A stretch of 64,000 nt of DNA from Haemophilus quentini (GCA_001752465.1 MDJB01000012.1:1-64000); one strand, 5' to 3'; positions 26,718 through 34,963 are shown, counted from the stretch's first letter. Notes: a model not told the origin generated them from the letters alone. Program-made: numbers and translations.

Positions 26718-27908
26718 ATGTTTAAAAAATTAATTGAGTTACGCCAACAAAAGGCAGAAAAAGTCGCAGAAATGCGTGCAATGCTTGATAAAGCAGAAAA
26801 AGAAAATCGTTCATTGGATGAAACTGAATCAGTAGATTTTGATAAATCGAAAGATTTAGTGAAACAATTGAGTGATGAGATCAGTAAATACGAAACCGTA
26901 GCAGATGAAGAACGTAATCTTGGTTCGCAATCTAACCCATTAGAAACTCGCAGCACGAAACAATTTTCAAATGATGAATTGCGCCATTACATTAAAACCG
27001 GTGAACTTCGCAATTTAACGACAGCTAACGGTGAAGATGGCGGCTATTCAGTTATCCCGCAATTAGACAAAGAGGTCATGAAACGCTTAACAGATGATAG
27101 CGTCATGCGCCAGCTTTGTAATGTCGTTCGCTTACCTATCGGTGCGAAAGAATACAAAAAATTAGTATCGGCTGGCGGTGCAACCGTTGAGCATGGCACA
27201 GAGGGCACAGCACGCAACGGCACAGCAACCCCGAAACTTCACGAAGTAACCATTGCTTTGAATTCAATCTATGCTTATCCGAAAACCACTCAAGAGATTT
27301 TGGACTTCTCAAGCATTGATGTTTTAGGTTGGCTTACTGATGAAATCACTGAGACCTTCACTGAAACAGAAGAAGTAGATTTAACCTCTGGTGATGGTAA
27401 CAAAAAATCAAAAGGTTTATTGACCTACGAACGCACAACTGAAAACGATAAAGTGCGCCCATTCGGCAAACTTCAAAAAATCGAAGTGGCAGGTGCGGCA
27501 AAAATTGAGGCAGACACTTTAATCGATGCGTTCTATACCCTTCACAGTAAATACCGCAAGAATGCCGTATGGGTGATGTCATCAACCATTGCAGCAGCAT
27601 TACAAAAACTCAAAAACAAAAATGGCGATTACATTTGGCGCGATGGTTTAACAACCGATGCACCTGCTACATTATTAGGCCGTCCAGTTTACTTCTTAGA
27701 GACAATGCCGACAGGTGGTGCAAATCAAGCAGTGATTGCCTTTGGTGATTTCAAACGTGGTTATTTCATTGTCGATCATGAAACAGGCGTGCGAACTCGA
27801 CCAGACAACTTAACCGAGCCAGGATTTTATAAAGTTCACACCGATAAATATTTGGGTGGTGGCGTGGTAGATTCCAACGCAATTAAAGTGATTGAGACAA
27901 CGGCATAA
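26718..27908 (+). CDS. Major capsid protein, HK97 fold
   Basis: A 396-residue capsid precursor. Residues about 1-75 are a charged coiled coil, the HK97 scaffold-like delta domain removed by the protease. The shell domain follows, with ANGEDGGYSVIPQ near 105 and the C-terminal GDFKRGYFIVDHETGVRTRPDN block typical of HK97-family capsids. The start follows AAGGAAAAC. It lies before the protease and portal, the reverse of the usual HK97 order. Confidence 0.95.
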   Translation: MFKKLIELRQQKAEKVAEMRAMLDKAEKENRSLDETESVDFDKSKDLVKQLSDEISKYETVADEERNLGSQSNPLETRSTKQFSNDELRHYIKTGELRNLTTANGEDGGYSVIPQLDKEVMKRLTDDSVMRQLCNVVRLPIGAKEYKKLVSAGGATVEHGTEGTARNGTATPKLHEVTIALNSIYAYPKTTQEILDFSSIDVLGWLTDEITETFTETEEVDLTSGDGNKKSKGLLTYERTTENDKVRPFGKLQKIEVAGAAKIEADTLIDAFYTLHSKYRKNAVWVMSSTIAAALQKLKNKNGDYIWRDGLTTDAPATLLGRPVYFLETMPTGGANQAVIAFGDFKRGYFIVDHETGVRTRPDNLTEPGFYKVHTDKYLGGGVVDSNAIKVIETTA

Positions 27909-27916
27909 ATCATAGA

Positions 27917-27936
27917 GGGGCGAAAGCCCCTTTTTT
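27917..27936 (+). terminator. Intra-operon hairpin after the capsid gene
   Basis: GGGGC-GAAA-GCCCC followed by TTTTTT. It would reduce read-through into the protease and portal, leaving capsid protein in excess. Confidence 0.8.
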
Positions 27937-27952
27937 GCTTAATAGGTGAAAA

Positions 27953-28519
27953 ATGAAGAAAGAATTTGAAATCCGCTCTGCAACCATTGCTACCGATGAA
28001 GAGAATCAAAAGCTCGTTGGTTATGCGGTCAAATGGAACAGTCCTTCACAAGTGCTTTACTGTGATTTTGTAGAATCCTTTGCGCCTAAAGCATTCAGTG
28101 AAAGTTTAGCCAGTGGCGAAGATGTTCGTGCACTCTTTGAACACGACTACACCAAGTTACTCGGTCGCACTAGTGCGGGAACATTAAAACTAGAAGAAGA
28201 TTCAATCGGCTTACGTTTTGAACTCACGCCGCCCAATACAACGATTGGGAAAGATTTATTGGTGAGTGTCTCGCGCGGTGATATTACAGGCATGTCCTTT
28301 GGATTTAGAGCCAGTCAAGAAGAATGGGATTTTGATGCAGAGCCTTGCCAACGAACCGTACAAAAAGCCGAACTCTTTGAAGTTACCGTAACAAGCATTC
28401 CCGCCTATCCTGAAAGTAGCGTAGAAATTGCTAAGCGTTCGATGGTCGCGGCCAAAGAAAAAACACAAGAACACTCTACCGCACTTTTGAAACAGTGGCT
28501 TGATGTGATGGAGGCTTAA
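27953..28519 (+). CDS. HK97-family prohead protease
   Basis: A 188-residue serine protease of the herpesvirus-assemblin/HK97 type. Catalytic candidates are His64 (LFEHDYTKLLGR) and Ser115 (ITGMSFGF), and the SIPAYPES block near residue 145 is conserved. It matures the capsid by removing the delta domain. It stops one base before the portal ATG. Confidence 0.94.
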   Translation: MKKEFEIRSATIATDEENQKLVGYAVKWNSPSQVLYCDFVESFAPKAFSESLASGEDVRALFEHDYTKLLGRTSAGTLKLEEDSIGLRFELTPPNTTIGKDLLVSVSRGDITGMSFGFRASQEEWDFDAEPCQRTVQKAELFEVTVTSIPAYPESSVEIAKRSMVAAKEKTQEHSTALLKQWLDVMEA

Positions 28520-28520
28520 T

Positions 28521-29753
28521 ATGTGGAATCCTTTTAGACGAAAAGAGCAACGCAGCGAGCCAACTACGATTGAAGAGCTTTTATCTTACATGGGCGTAAA
28601 CAATACAGGTGCGGGCGAATTTGTCAGTCCACAAACTGCAGAATCGTTACCTGCCGTGATGAATGCTGTTACCGTCATTTCAGAGGCGGTCGCATCAATG
28701 CCTTGTTATCTATACGCACTAAAAGAAGATGGCCGAGAAAGAATCTATCGTCATCCTGTTGAATATCTTCTCAATGAAATGCCAAACCGCAGCCAAACAC
28801 CGTATCAATTCAAAAATACGATGATGCGCCATTGTTTGCTAAATGGTAACGCTTATGCCGTGATTGAGTGGAATAACAAAGGCGAACCAATAAGCCTTAC
28901 TCCCTATCAACCAAGTGCGGTAAATATCTTCCGTAAAGTAACTGGTGAATATATTTATCAAATCACAGACTTAAACGGGGTAACAAAAAACTATCTTCAA
29001 GATGAGATTTTGCATTTACGCCATAGTTCTGTTGATGGATTTATGGGGCGTTCCCCGATAACAGTTTGCCGTGAAACGGTCGGATTAGGTTTAGCCCAAC
29101 AACGCCATGGCGCAGCCATTATGAAAAACGGATTGATGGCAAGCGGGCTTATTTCAACGGCTGAATGGTTAGATGATGCAAAAGCACAGAAAGCCGTCAA
29201 AGCCCTAGAACGTTACAAGGGTGCGAAGAATGCAGGTAAAACCCCTATTCTTGAAGGCTCAATGGAATATAAACAATTAGGCATGACAAACCAAGATGCA
29301 GAATGGTTAGCCAGTCGCACGTTCACCATTTCCGATATAGCCCGAATCTACAATATTAGCCCGATTTTCTTACAAGATTATTCAAATAGTAGCTATGCGA
29401 ATTTCAGTGAGGCAAGCCGCGCATTTCTTTCTCAAACCTTGCGCCCTTGGCTTACTAACTTTGAGCAACAACTCAAAGATGCCTTAATGATTGATTTAGG
29501 TAGCAACAGCAAGAAACGTTACTTAATCGAATTTGATACAAGCGACTTATTGCGCACCAGTCAAAGCGAACGTTTCAGTAGCTATGATGTAGCAATCAAA
29601 GCGGGTGTAATGTCTCCAAATGAAGTTCGTAGACGTGAAGGTTTACCGCCTTATGAAGGTGGGAATGAATTTAGTCAGGCTTGGAAACAAACCGTAGAAG
29701 TTAAACATGGTGATGAACAAGAACAGGGGGCAAGCAATGGCAGTGATGCTTAA
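28521..29753 (+). CDS. Portal protein, HK97 type
   Basis: A 410-residue portal. Conserved blocks include AVMNAVTVISEAVASMPCYLY (about residues 45-65), LLNGNAYAVIEW, ILHLRHSSVDGFMGRSPI, and ARIYNISPIFLQDYSNSSYANFSEASRAFL near 275-300. It forms the ring for DNA entry and the site where connector, head closure and then a tail would dock. It overlaps the next gene by 17 bases. Confidence 0.95.
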   Translation: MWNPFRRKEQRSEPTTIEELLSYMGVNNTGAGEFVSPQTAESLPAVMNAVTVISEAVASMPCYLYALKEDGRERIYRHPVEYLLNEMPNRSQTPYQFKNTMMRHCLLNGNAYAVIEWNNKGEPISLTPYQPSAVNIFRKVTGEYIYQITDLNGVTKNYLQDEILHLRHSSVDGFMGRSPITVCRETVGLGLAQQRHGAAIMKNGLMASGLISTAEWLDDAKAQKAVKALERYKGAKNAGKTPILEGSMEYKQLGMTNQDAEWLASRTFTISDIARIYNISPIFLQDYSNSSYANFSEASRAFLSQTLRPWLTNFEQQLKDALMIDLGSNSKKRYLIEFDTSDLLRTSQSERFSSYDVAIKAGVMSPNEVRRREGLPPYEGGNEFSQAWKQTVEVKHGDEQEQGASNGSDA

Positions 29754-30094
29754 AGCGGGGAAATATAACAAGGTCATCACCATTGAGGCGAGAAACTATC
29801 CCCGAGAGCGAGAAACCAATCTACACGGTGAACACAAAGCATTTTGGAAACATATTGCGACCGTTCGCGCCAGTGTAGAGCCATTGCAAGGGCGAGAGTA
29901 TTTTAGTGGCCCGTTTCAAATGGGTGAAAGCATCATTCCGCATTCGCATTCGCTACATTGAGGGCATTACAAACAAAATGCGGATTAAATACGGTAAACG
30001 ACTATTTGATATTTATTCAGTGATAGACAGTATGGAATCACACCGAGAATTGCAGTTAATGTGTAAAGAGGGCGAGGCTTATGGCGAATATTAA
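29737..30094 (+). pseudogene. Head closure (phage head-tail joining) protein, frameshifted
   Basis: The start at 29737 has AGGGGG upstream. The first frame runs through LKAGKYNKVITIEAR and EPLQGREYFS, then ends at a TGA near 29961. The family's expected continuation (FRIRIRYIEGI ... RLFDIYSVIDSMESHRELQLMCKEG) is present one base out of phase, up to the stop at 30094. The join falls at about 29925-29940, in GAAAGCATCATTCCGC; dropping one base would restore a ~118-residue SPP1 gp16-like protein. This may be an inactivating insertion, an assembly error or recoding. Confidence 0.75.
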
Positions 30095-30395
30095 TTTAAC
30101 CCTAGATGACATCAAAGCGCATTTAAATCTTGATCATGCTTTAGATGATGACTTACTCGAAACCTATAAGGTCGCTACATTGGAAGTATGCCAAAAGCAT
30201 ATTGGCAAAACCTTTGGTGATGAGGAAACAGAAAATACAGTTCCGTTTACGCCATCAATTAAAGTCGGCTGCTTAATGTATATCGCCTACCTCTACACAA
30301 ACCGTGAGGCTATAACAGACTTAGCCAATCTTAAACAAGCACCCATGACGATTTCCGCATTATGGGAAGTCTATAGAGAGCCTTGCGCTTACTAA
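30081..30395 (+). CDS. Head-tail connector protein (HK97 gp6-like)
   Basis: A 104-residue helical protein with the gp6/DNA-packaging connector start (TLDDIKAHLNLDHALDDDLLETYKVAT) and the MYIAYLYTNREA helix. It forms the ring beneath the portal. It overlaps the end of the head-closure frame by 14 bases, which supports that the second frame of that gene was once translated. Confidence 0.88.
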   Translation: MANINLTLDDIKAHLNLDHALDDDLLETYKVATLEVCQKHIGKTFGDEETENTVPFTPSIKVGCLMYIAYLYTNREAITDLANLKQAPMTISALWEVYREPCAY

Positions 30396-30411
30396 GGATT
30401 TAGTAACCGAT

Positions 30412-30768
30412 ATGCCTTATCAACCGTTAAGACGTTGTAGTTATCCAGGATGTAGAAATAAAGTGAAGTCGGGTAGATGTGAAGAGCATAAGCCAAAGGA
30501 CAACCGCCCAAACAGCAGCGCACGAGGTTACGATCATAAGTGGAGCAAATACCGAGCACAATACTTAAAGCATCATCCTCTTTGCGTGATGTGCTTAGAG
30601 AAAGGTATCTACACGCCCGCTACAGTGATAGACCATATCAAGCCTGTAGAGAATGGACAAGCAGATCCGCTATTTTGGGTTGAATCTAACCATCAATCTT
30701 TATGCCGTGATTGCCATAGCTATAAAACACGAGTGATAGACCAACGCGGATTTGGTGCGAAGAAGTAA
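30412..30768 (+). CDS. HNH endonuclease of the packaging module
   Basis: A 118-residue HNH protein. Zinc-ligand pairs are CSYPGC near the N-terminus, CVMC, and CRDCH near the end; the active site is VIDHIKPV with Asn and His downstream (NHQSLCRDCHSYK). HK97-type phages and cf-PICIs need such an HNH protein beside the terminase for specific cos cleavage. It lies directly before the 25-bp repeat array and terS. Confidence 0.93.
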   Translation: MPYQPLRRCSYPGCRNKVKSGRCEEHKPKDNRPNSSARGYDHKWSKYRAQYLKHHPLCVMCLEKGIYTPATVIDHIKPVENGQADPLFWVESNHQSLCRDCHSYKTRVIDQRGFGAKK

Positions 30769-30777
30769 ACCGTTTTG

Positions 30778-30977
30778 ATATCGAAACAATTAAAGCATGT
30801 CCATATGTACACAGTTGAGTTGAGTACATAAGTGTACAACTGAATTATGAGCATATGTACACAGTTGAGGTGTTTCGATATCGCAACACCTGAATGATGG
30901 TGATATATCCACAGTTGAGTTATGGTCATATGACCATAGTTGAGTTGTGGCCATATGGTAACAACTGAGCTATGGTA
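30778..30977. repeat. Eight tandem 25-bp repeats between HNH and terS
   Basis: Units begin at 30778, 30803, 30828, 30853, 30878, 30903, 30928 and 30953, an exact 25-bp period with no spacer. Each starts ATA(T/A) and most hold a core like ACAGTTGAG or CAACTGA in the middle and TATGG/TGAG at the end. Units 2 and 4 are identical over ATATGTACACAGTTGAG; others drift by several bases. A degenerate, strictly periodic array beside terS suggests multiple binding sites for the small terminase (cosB-like) or another DNA-binding protein. Confidence 0.85.
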
Positions 30978-31212
30978 CTAAGAAATAAAGCTGCCCTCAA
31001 AATTGAGGAGAGGTCGTTATAACCTCAACTGTTGCATATGGTAAGCGAAAAAATTCGCCTACCAGCCGACGCAAAATTGCGTTGGTTAAATTTGATTTAT
31101 ATCAAACTTTTACGGGTAGGGGGAGTTTTTAAAAGAAAGTGGCAAGCCTAAAGAACCGCCCGCCCCATTTAATTTTTATGCAAGGTAATTTTTTTGAAAA
31201 TAAGGAAACACA
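30978..31212. promoter_or_regulatory. Dyad-rich non-coding region before terS, candidate cos
   Basis: No gene is seen. It holds CCTCAA-AA-TTGAGG (30995-31008), one inverted copy of the 25-bp unit core (31024-31039, CTCAACTGTTGCATAT), GCGAA-AAAA-TTCGC (31045-31058) and CCGACGCAA-AA-TTGCGTTGG (31066-31085). Clustered dyads between an HNH gene and terS is where HK97-type cos sites lie. The exact cut site cannot be read off. Confidence 0.5.
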
Positions 31213-31587
31213 ATGACAGCCAAAAAGAAGAATTTACACACCCCGCCAAGTTTTTTAGATCCGATTGCTAAATCAGTATGGAAAGAGCGCATCCCTCAAC
31301 TTCTTGAACGTGGCGATATTCAAGATGCAGATTTAATTCACCTTGAGTTATATTGCGTGAACTATTCTCTTTTCCGTGCAGCCGTTGAAGATATTCACAA
31401 AAACGGCTTTTCAATCGTCAATAGCCAAGGCACGCAATCAAGAAACCCCGCATTATCCGCGAAAGACGATGCAGAAAAAGTGATGGTGAAAATGTCCTCA
31501 CTGTTAGGCTTTGATCCAGTTAGCCGTAGAAAAAATCCTGTTGAAGTTGATTCAACCGATATGATTGATGAAATCCTCACAATGTAG
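31213..31587 (+). CDS. Terminase small subunit, P27 family
   Basis: A 124-residue protein with the P27-family layout: PPSFLDPIAKSVWKERIPQLLERGDIQDADLIHLELYC in the N-terminal half and ALSAKDDAEKVMVKMSSLLGFDPVSRRK near the end. It recognises the packaging site and loads the large subunit. It follows an AAGGAAACACA ribosome site and overlaps no gene. Confidence 0.93.
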   Translation: MTAKKKNLHTPPSFLDPIAKSVWKERIPQLLERGDIQDADLIHLELYCVNYSLFRAAVEDIHKNGFSIVNSQGTQSRNPALSAKDDAEKVMVKMSSLLGFDPVSRRKNPVEVDSTDMIDEILTM

Positions 31588-31594
31588 GCTAAAT

Positions 31595-33262
31595 ATGGCA
31601 ATCTGGCACGAATACGCAGAGAAAATTCAATCAGGTGAAATAGTGGCTTGTAAGAAGATAAAACAAGCCGTAGCGCGTTATTTTAACGATTTAAACAACC
31701 CCGATTATTTCTTTGATCAAAGTGCGGTAGAAAAATTTATCGCTTTCTCGAAACTATGCCCACACGTTAAAGGACACTTGCGCGGTGAGCCGATTATTCT
31801 TTCAGATTGGCAAGTTTTTCTCTTTGCTAACATTCTCGGCTTTAAACGAAAAGATACAGGATTAAGAAAATATCGCTCTACTTACGTTCAAGTGGCAAGA
31901 AAAAATGCAAAATCAACGGTAGCAGCCGTTTTAGCCAATTGGTTTTTGGTGATGGAAGGCGGCCAACAGGATATATATACGGCAGCCGTGAGCCGAGACC
32001 AAGCCCGAATCGTTTTTGATGATGCGCGTCAAATGTGCTTACTTTCGCCTTTACTGAAAAAACGCCTTAACATTCAACAGCACAAACTCATCAACCCGAA
32101 GAACAACAGTATCATGCGCCCATTGGCCGCTAAATCTTCAACCATTGAAGGCACAAACCCTAGTTTAGCGATTGTTGATGAATACCACCTACACACGGAC
32201 AACAGCGTCTATAGCGCATTAGAGCTAGGACAAGGCGCACGCCCAGAAGGTTTGCTCTTTGCCATTACAACGGCTGGCAGTAATGTGATTTCCGCTTGCA
32301 AACAGCACTATGATTATTGTGCACAAATCCTTGAAGGGAATGAGCAGAACGATAGCTTGTTCGTATTGATTTTTGAATTGGACGAAGAAAGCGAAATCGA
32401 CAGTCAAGAAAATTGGATAAAAGCCAATCCCAATATTGGTAAATCCATTCCTTACCTTGATTTTGAGAACACTATCAAGAAAGCGAGGGGAATTCCTTCC
32501 GAATGGGTGGAAATGCTTACCAAGCGATTTAATGTATGGTGTCAAGGCACAACCCCGTGGCTCGGCGAAGGAAACTGGGCGCAATGCGAACGGCAGTACA
32601 CTGAAAGCGATTTACTTCACCAAGATTGTTACTTAGGGCTGGATTTATCTAGCACCAATGACTTAACCAGTCTTTGCTATACCTTTCCACAAGGGAAGAA
32701 AGTGCGGTTGGTTACTCGGCATTATATCCCCGAATTTCAACTTAATAACGTGGCAAATAAAAACCGTGCAATGTATCGAAACTGGGTGCGTAGTGGCTGG
32801 CTGATTGCAACAGAGGGCGACTGTATCGACTATGACAAAATCAGAGATGATATTTTGAAAGATGCACAACGTTTCAATATTAAGATGATTGGCTTTGACG
32901 TATGGAATGCAACCCATTTACGCACACAATTACAAGCGGCTGGGCTTGAGGTTGAACCCTTCCCGCAAACCTATCAACGATTTAGCCCAGTGGCGAAAAG
33001 TGCAGAAGTATTAATAAATAGACAGATGATAGAACATCATGGCGATCCAGTGCTTACCTGGGCGCTATCCAATGTGGTGATGGAAACCGATGCCAACGCC
33101 AACATTAAACCAAACAAGAAGAAAGCCGCAAACAAAATAGACCCAGCCGTAGCCTTTCTGATGTCATTCGGCACTTATCAACTTGAATATGGCGATTTAA
33201 TTTTCGAACTTTCAGATGAACACAAACACGCATTAGAACAATTTAATGGTATTGATTTATAG
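31595..33262 (+). CDS. Terminase large subunit, HK97/phage Terminase_1 type
   Basis: The start at 31595 (MAIWHEYAEKIQSGEI) has TAGG upstream and gives 555 residues; an upstream Met would overlap terS. The ATPase segment is VARKNAKST near residue 100 and the Walker B LAIVDEYHLH near 190. The nuclease aspartate lies in GLDLSSTNDL near 347. It powers DNA packaging into the island's own heads. Confidence 0.95.
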   Translation: MAIWHEYAEKIQSGEIVACKKIKQAVARYFNDLNNPDYFFDQSAVEKFIAFSKLCPHVKGHLRGEPIILSDWQVFLFANILGFKRKDTGLRKYRSTYVQVARKNAKSTVAAVLANWFLVMEGGQQDIYTAAVSRDQARIVFDDARQMCLLSPLLKKRLNIQQHKLINPKNNSIMRPLAAKSSTIEGTNPSLAIVDEYHLHTDNSVYSALELGQGARPEGLLFAITTAGSNVISACKQHYDYCAQILEGNEQNDSLFVLIFELDEESEIDSQENWIKANPNIGKSIPYLDFENTIKKARGIPSEWVEMLTKRFNVWCQGTTPWLGEGNWAQCERQYTESDLLHQDCYLGLDLSSTNDLTSLCYTFPQGKKVRLVTRHYIPEFQLNNVANKNRAMYRNWVRSGWLIATEGDCIDYDKIRDDILKDAQRFNIKMIGFDVWNATHLRTQLQAAGLEVEPFPQTYQRFSPVAKSAEVLINRQMIEHHGDPVLTWALSNVVMETDANANIKPNKKKAANKIDPAVAFLMSFGTYQLEYGDLIFELSDEHKHALEQFNGIDL

Positions 33263-33272
33263 GAGGAATAAA

Positions 33273-33728
33273 ATGGGCGACTTTAGTAACGCAATTGAAC
33301 AATTTAGAATAAAGATTGAAAATCAGTTAATGACAGAACAACCAAAGGCGATCAAAAAAGCATTAAACGCAGCAGCACAAGTATTAAAAGATGAAATTAA
33401 GCCTATTGTTCCAACTCTATCCAAGAGTACTGATTTTAGAAAAAAAGGCACGGTAAAAAACAATGTGCGCCACAGAACAAGATTATTTAAAGATAAAAGC
33501 GGTGGGGTAACTATTGTGCGCATACGCCGAACTAAAGGCCGCAGAATGGCAAGCGTTCGAGATAACACCAAAGACCGCACCGACCCTTTTTATTGGTTTA
33601 TGTTAGATCGTGGAACGAAAAAAATGAGCGGTGCACATTTTATGGAAAGAGCATGGGGTAAAGGGAAATCAAGGGCTATTAATACTGCAAAAAAAGTATT
33701 CATTAGTGAAATGAAAAAACTAAATTAA
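33273..33728 (+). CDS. HK97 gp10-like head-tail protein
   Basis: The start at 33273 has AGGAGG eight bases upstream; an earlier in-frame Met lacks it. The basic 151-residue product has the gp10 layout: ALNAAAQVLKDEIKPIVP near residues 30-47, central VRIRRTKGRR, and RTDPFYWFMLDRGTKKMSGAHFMERAW near 105-130. It probably belongs to the neck that receives a tail. It closes the head module and is followed by a strong terminator. Confidence 0.85.
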   Translation: MGDFSNAIEQFRIKIENQLMTEQPKAIKKALNAAAQVLKDEIKPIVPTLSKSTDFRKKGTVKNNVRHRTRLFKDKSGGVTIVRIRRTKGRRMASVRDNTKDRTDPFYWFMLDRGTKKMSGAHFMERAWGKGKSRAINTAKKVFISEMKKLN

Positions 33729-33735
33729 AAAAATA

Positions 33736-33759
33736 AAGCCCGATTAAGCGGGCTTTTTT
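33736..33759 (+). terminator. Terminator of the head operon
   Basis: AAGCCCG / CGGGCTT stem with six-base loop and TTTTTT. About 165 gene-free bases follow, holding GTTCA-TTTC-TGAAC near 33808. Confidence 0.9.
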
Positions 33760-33928
33760 GCAACAACATCTGACTTACAGGTCAAGTGGCCATCATCTAC
33801 CACTTTGTTCATTTCTGAACGTTCTTATTATATCTCAAACCAAATAACAAAAAAACAATCGTAGCCTATCGCAACCAAGCAATATAAAATAAATTCGAAA
33901 GAAGAACTTATCCCAAAAAGTAAATGAT

Positions 33929-34561
33929 ATGGCAATCATTAATAAAATAAACCAAGAATATTTAATGCATCTCCAAGAGGAAAGAGAACTATTGAATAGC
34001 GTGATTTATGATGATTTGAAGAAAGGAAAAAAAAGAGATTTACAAGAACAAGATTTGGAATTCTTAATTCCTCAAATTAAATCATCTGTAAAATCAATTG
34101 AAAGCCAATGCATTATAGAATTTGTTCATATTTTAAAAGAGCAAAATATCGATGCAGATAAAATAAATGTAATCATTCAATCAACAATCAATAAAAATAA
34201 CCAAAACACCGCACTTTTAAATTATCTCCTGGGCAACGGATTTAATGTAATAAAGCAGTTACAAAGCCGCATTAATGTCGCTCATAAATTCAAAATGCAT
34301 CTTCAAGGTAAAACAGACAAAAAACCGAAGAGCGAGAAAGAATTTATACAAACATTTGCCGCAGAAGTATGGGATAAAGACCCTGATATAACAAGAAAAG
34401 AGATACTAAACCGTGTAAAAGAAATTAGAAGAATTAATGCTGCAGACAGCACTATCTTGAGAAATTGGCTTGAGGAAATTGATCCAAAGGCTAAAAATGG
34501 TGAGAGACGAAAAAGAAAATCAAAAAAAAGTGACGAACTAGTGTATATAAACCGTTTTTAG
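33929..34561 (+). CDS. Accessory protein of unknown function
   Basis: A 210-residue, very Lys/Asn/Ile-rich soluble protein, more AT-rich than the head genes. It is predicted mostly helical: an acidic helix near residues 12-50, a helical mid-part, a small domain with EKEFIQTFAAEVWDKDPDITRKEILNRVKE (about 138-170) that resembles a DNA-binding or helicase-accessory helix bundle, and a basic tail (KNGERRKRKSKK). No membrane segment. I do not recognise the family. It lies alone between the head-operon terminator and alpA, the usual place for island cargo or interference genes. Confidence 0.65.
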   Translation: MAIINKINQEYLMHLQEERELLNSVIYDDLKKGKKRDLQEQDLEFLIPQIKSSVKSIESQCIIEFVHILKEQNIDADKINVIIQSTINKNNQNTALLNYLLGNGFNVIKQLQSRINVAHKFKMHLQGKTDKKPKSEKEFIQTFAAEVWDKDPDITRKEILNRVKEIRRINAADSTILRNWLEEIDPKAKNGERRKRKSKKSDELVYINRF

Positions 34562-34590
34562 CAATTATTCCAAATCTTTAAATCCTTTCT

Positions 34591-34660
34591 AATACCTATC
34601 GTTCGAACAACTCAACGGAATAGGACGCTATTCCACAGTGTTAAACAAACGATAGGTATT
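34591..34660. promoter_or_regulatory. Inverted-repeat leader of alpA
   Basis: AATACCTATCGTT (34591-34603) and its exact complement (34648-34660) enclose an inner stem GGAATAG-GACG-CTATTCC (34617-34634) and a TTCGAA palindrome. The right arm contains GATAGG, the only plausible ribosome site before the alpA ATG at 34666. Folding would hide it. The arms could equally be an operator for a dimeric repressor. Confidence 0.6.
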
Positions 34661-34665
34661 TTCTT

Positions 34666-34869
34666 ATGAATCTAAATTTAAATCCAAACCAAAAACTAAT
34701 CTCTGGTGAAACCACTTGCCATATTGTTGGCTTTGGTCGTACCAAACTCAACTTGCTTGTAAAAGCTAAAAAATTTCCTCAACCGATCCGCCTTTCACAA
34801 AACTTTGTCCGCTGGGATTTAGAAGAAGTGAATCAATGGATTGAAGAACAGAAGGCTGCACGTACTTAA
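34666..34869 (+). CDS. alpA: AlpA-family transcriptional regulator
   Basis: A 67-residue winged helix-turn-helix protein with the AlpA signature FPQPIRLS...VRWDLEEVNQWIEEQKAAR. In Gram-negative PICIs and P4-like elements AlpA-type proteins activate the excision and replication genes. It sits upstream of the module that ends in the primase. Its leader has an extensive inverted repeat, so expression is probably tightly controlled. Confidence 0.93.
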   Translation: MNLNLNPNQKLISGETTCHIVGFGRTKLNLLVKAKKFPQPIRLSQNFVRWDLEEVNQWIEEQKAART

Positions 34870-34892
34870 TCATTGGTTAATAGAAAAGAAAA

Positions 34893-34924
34893 ACGCCATA
34901 GCAAGGAAGAAGAAACTATGGCGT
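34893..34924 (+). promoter_or_regulatory. Perfect 9-bp hairpin between alpA and the Icd-like gene
   Basis: ACGCCATAG / CTATGGCGT with a 14-base purine-rich loop (CAAGGAAGAAGAAA). No T-run follows, so it is not a classical terminator. The downstream gene has a separate strong ribosome site (AAGGAGG). P4 uses structured RNA in its leader for immunity; this could be an analogous element. Confidence 0.45.
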
Positions 34925-34963
34925 AACAATTTAGAAACGATTCTAATTTAAGGAGGTAACCAT

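Noticed and set aside
30778..30977. The 25-bp repeats as a CRISPR array
   Set aside because: There are no unique spacers: units are directly abutting and degenerate, and no cas gene is nearby.
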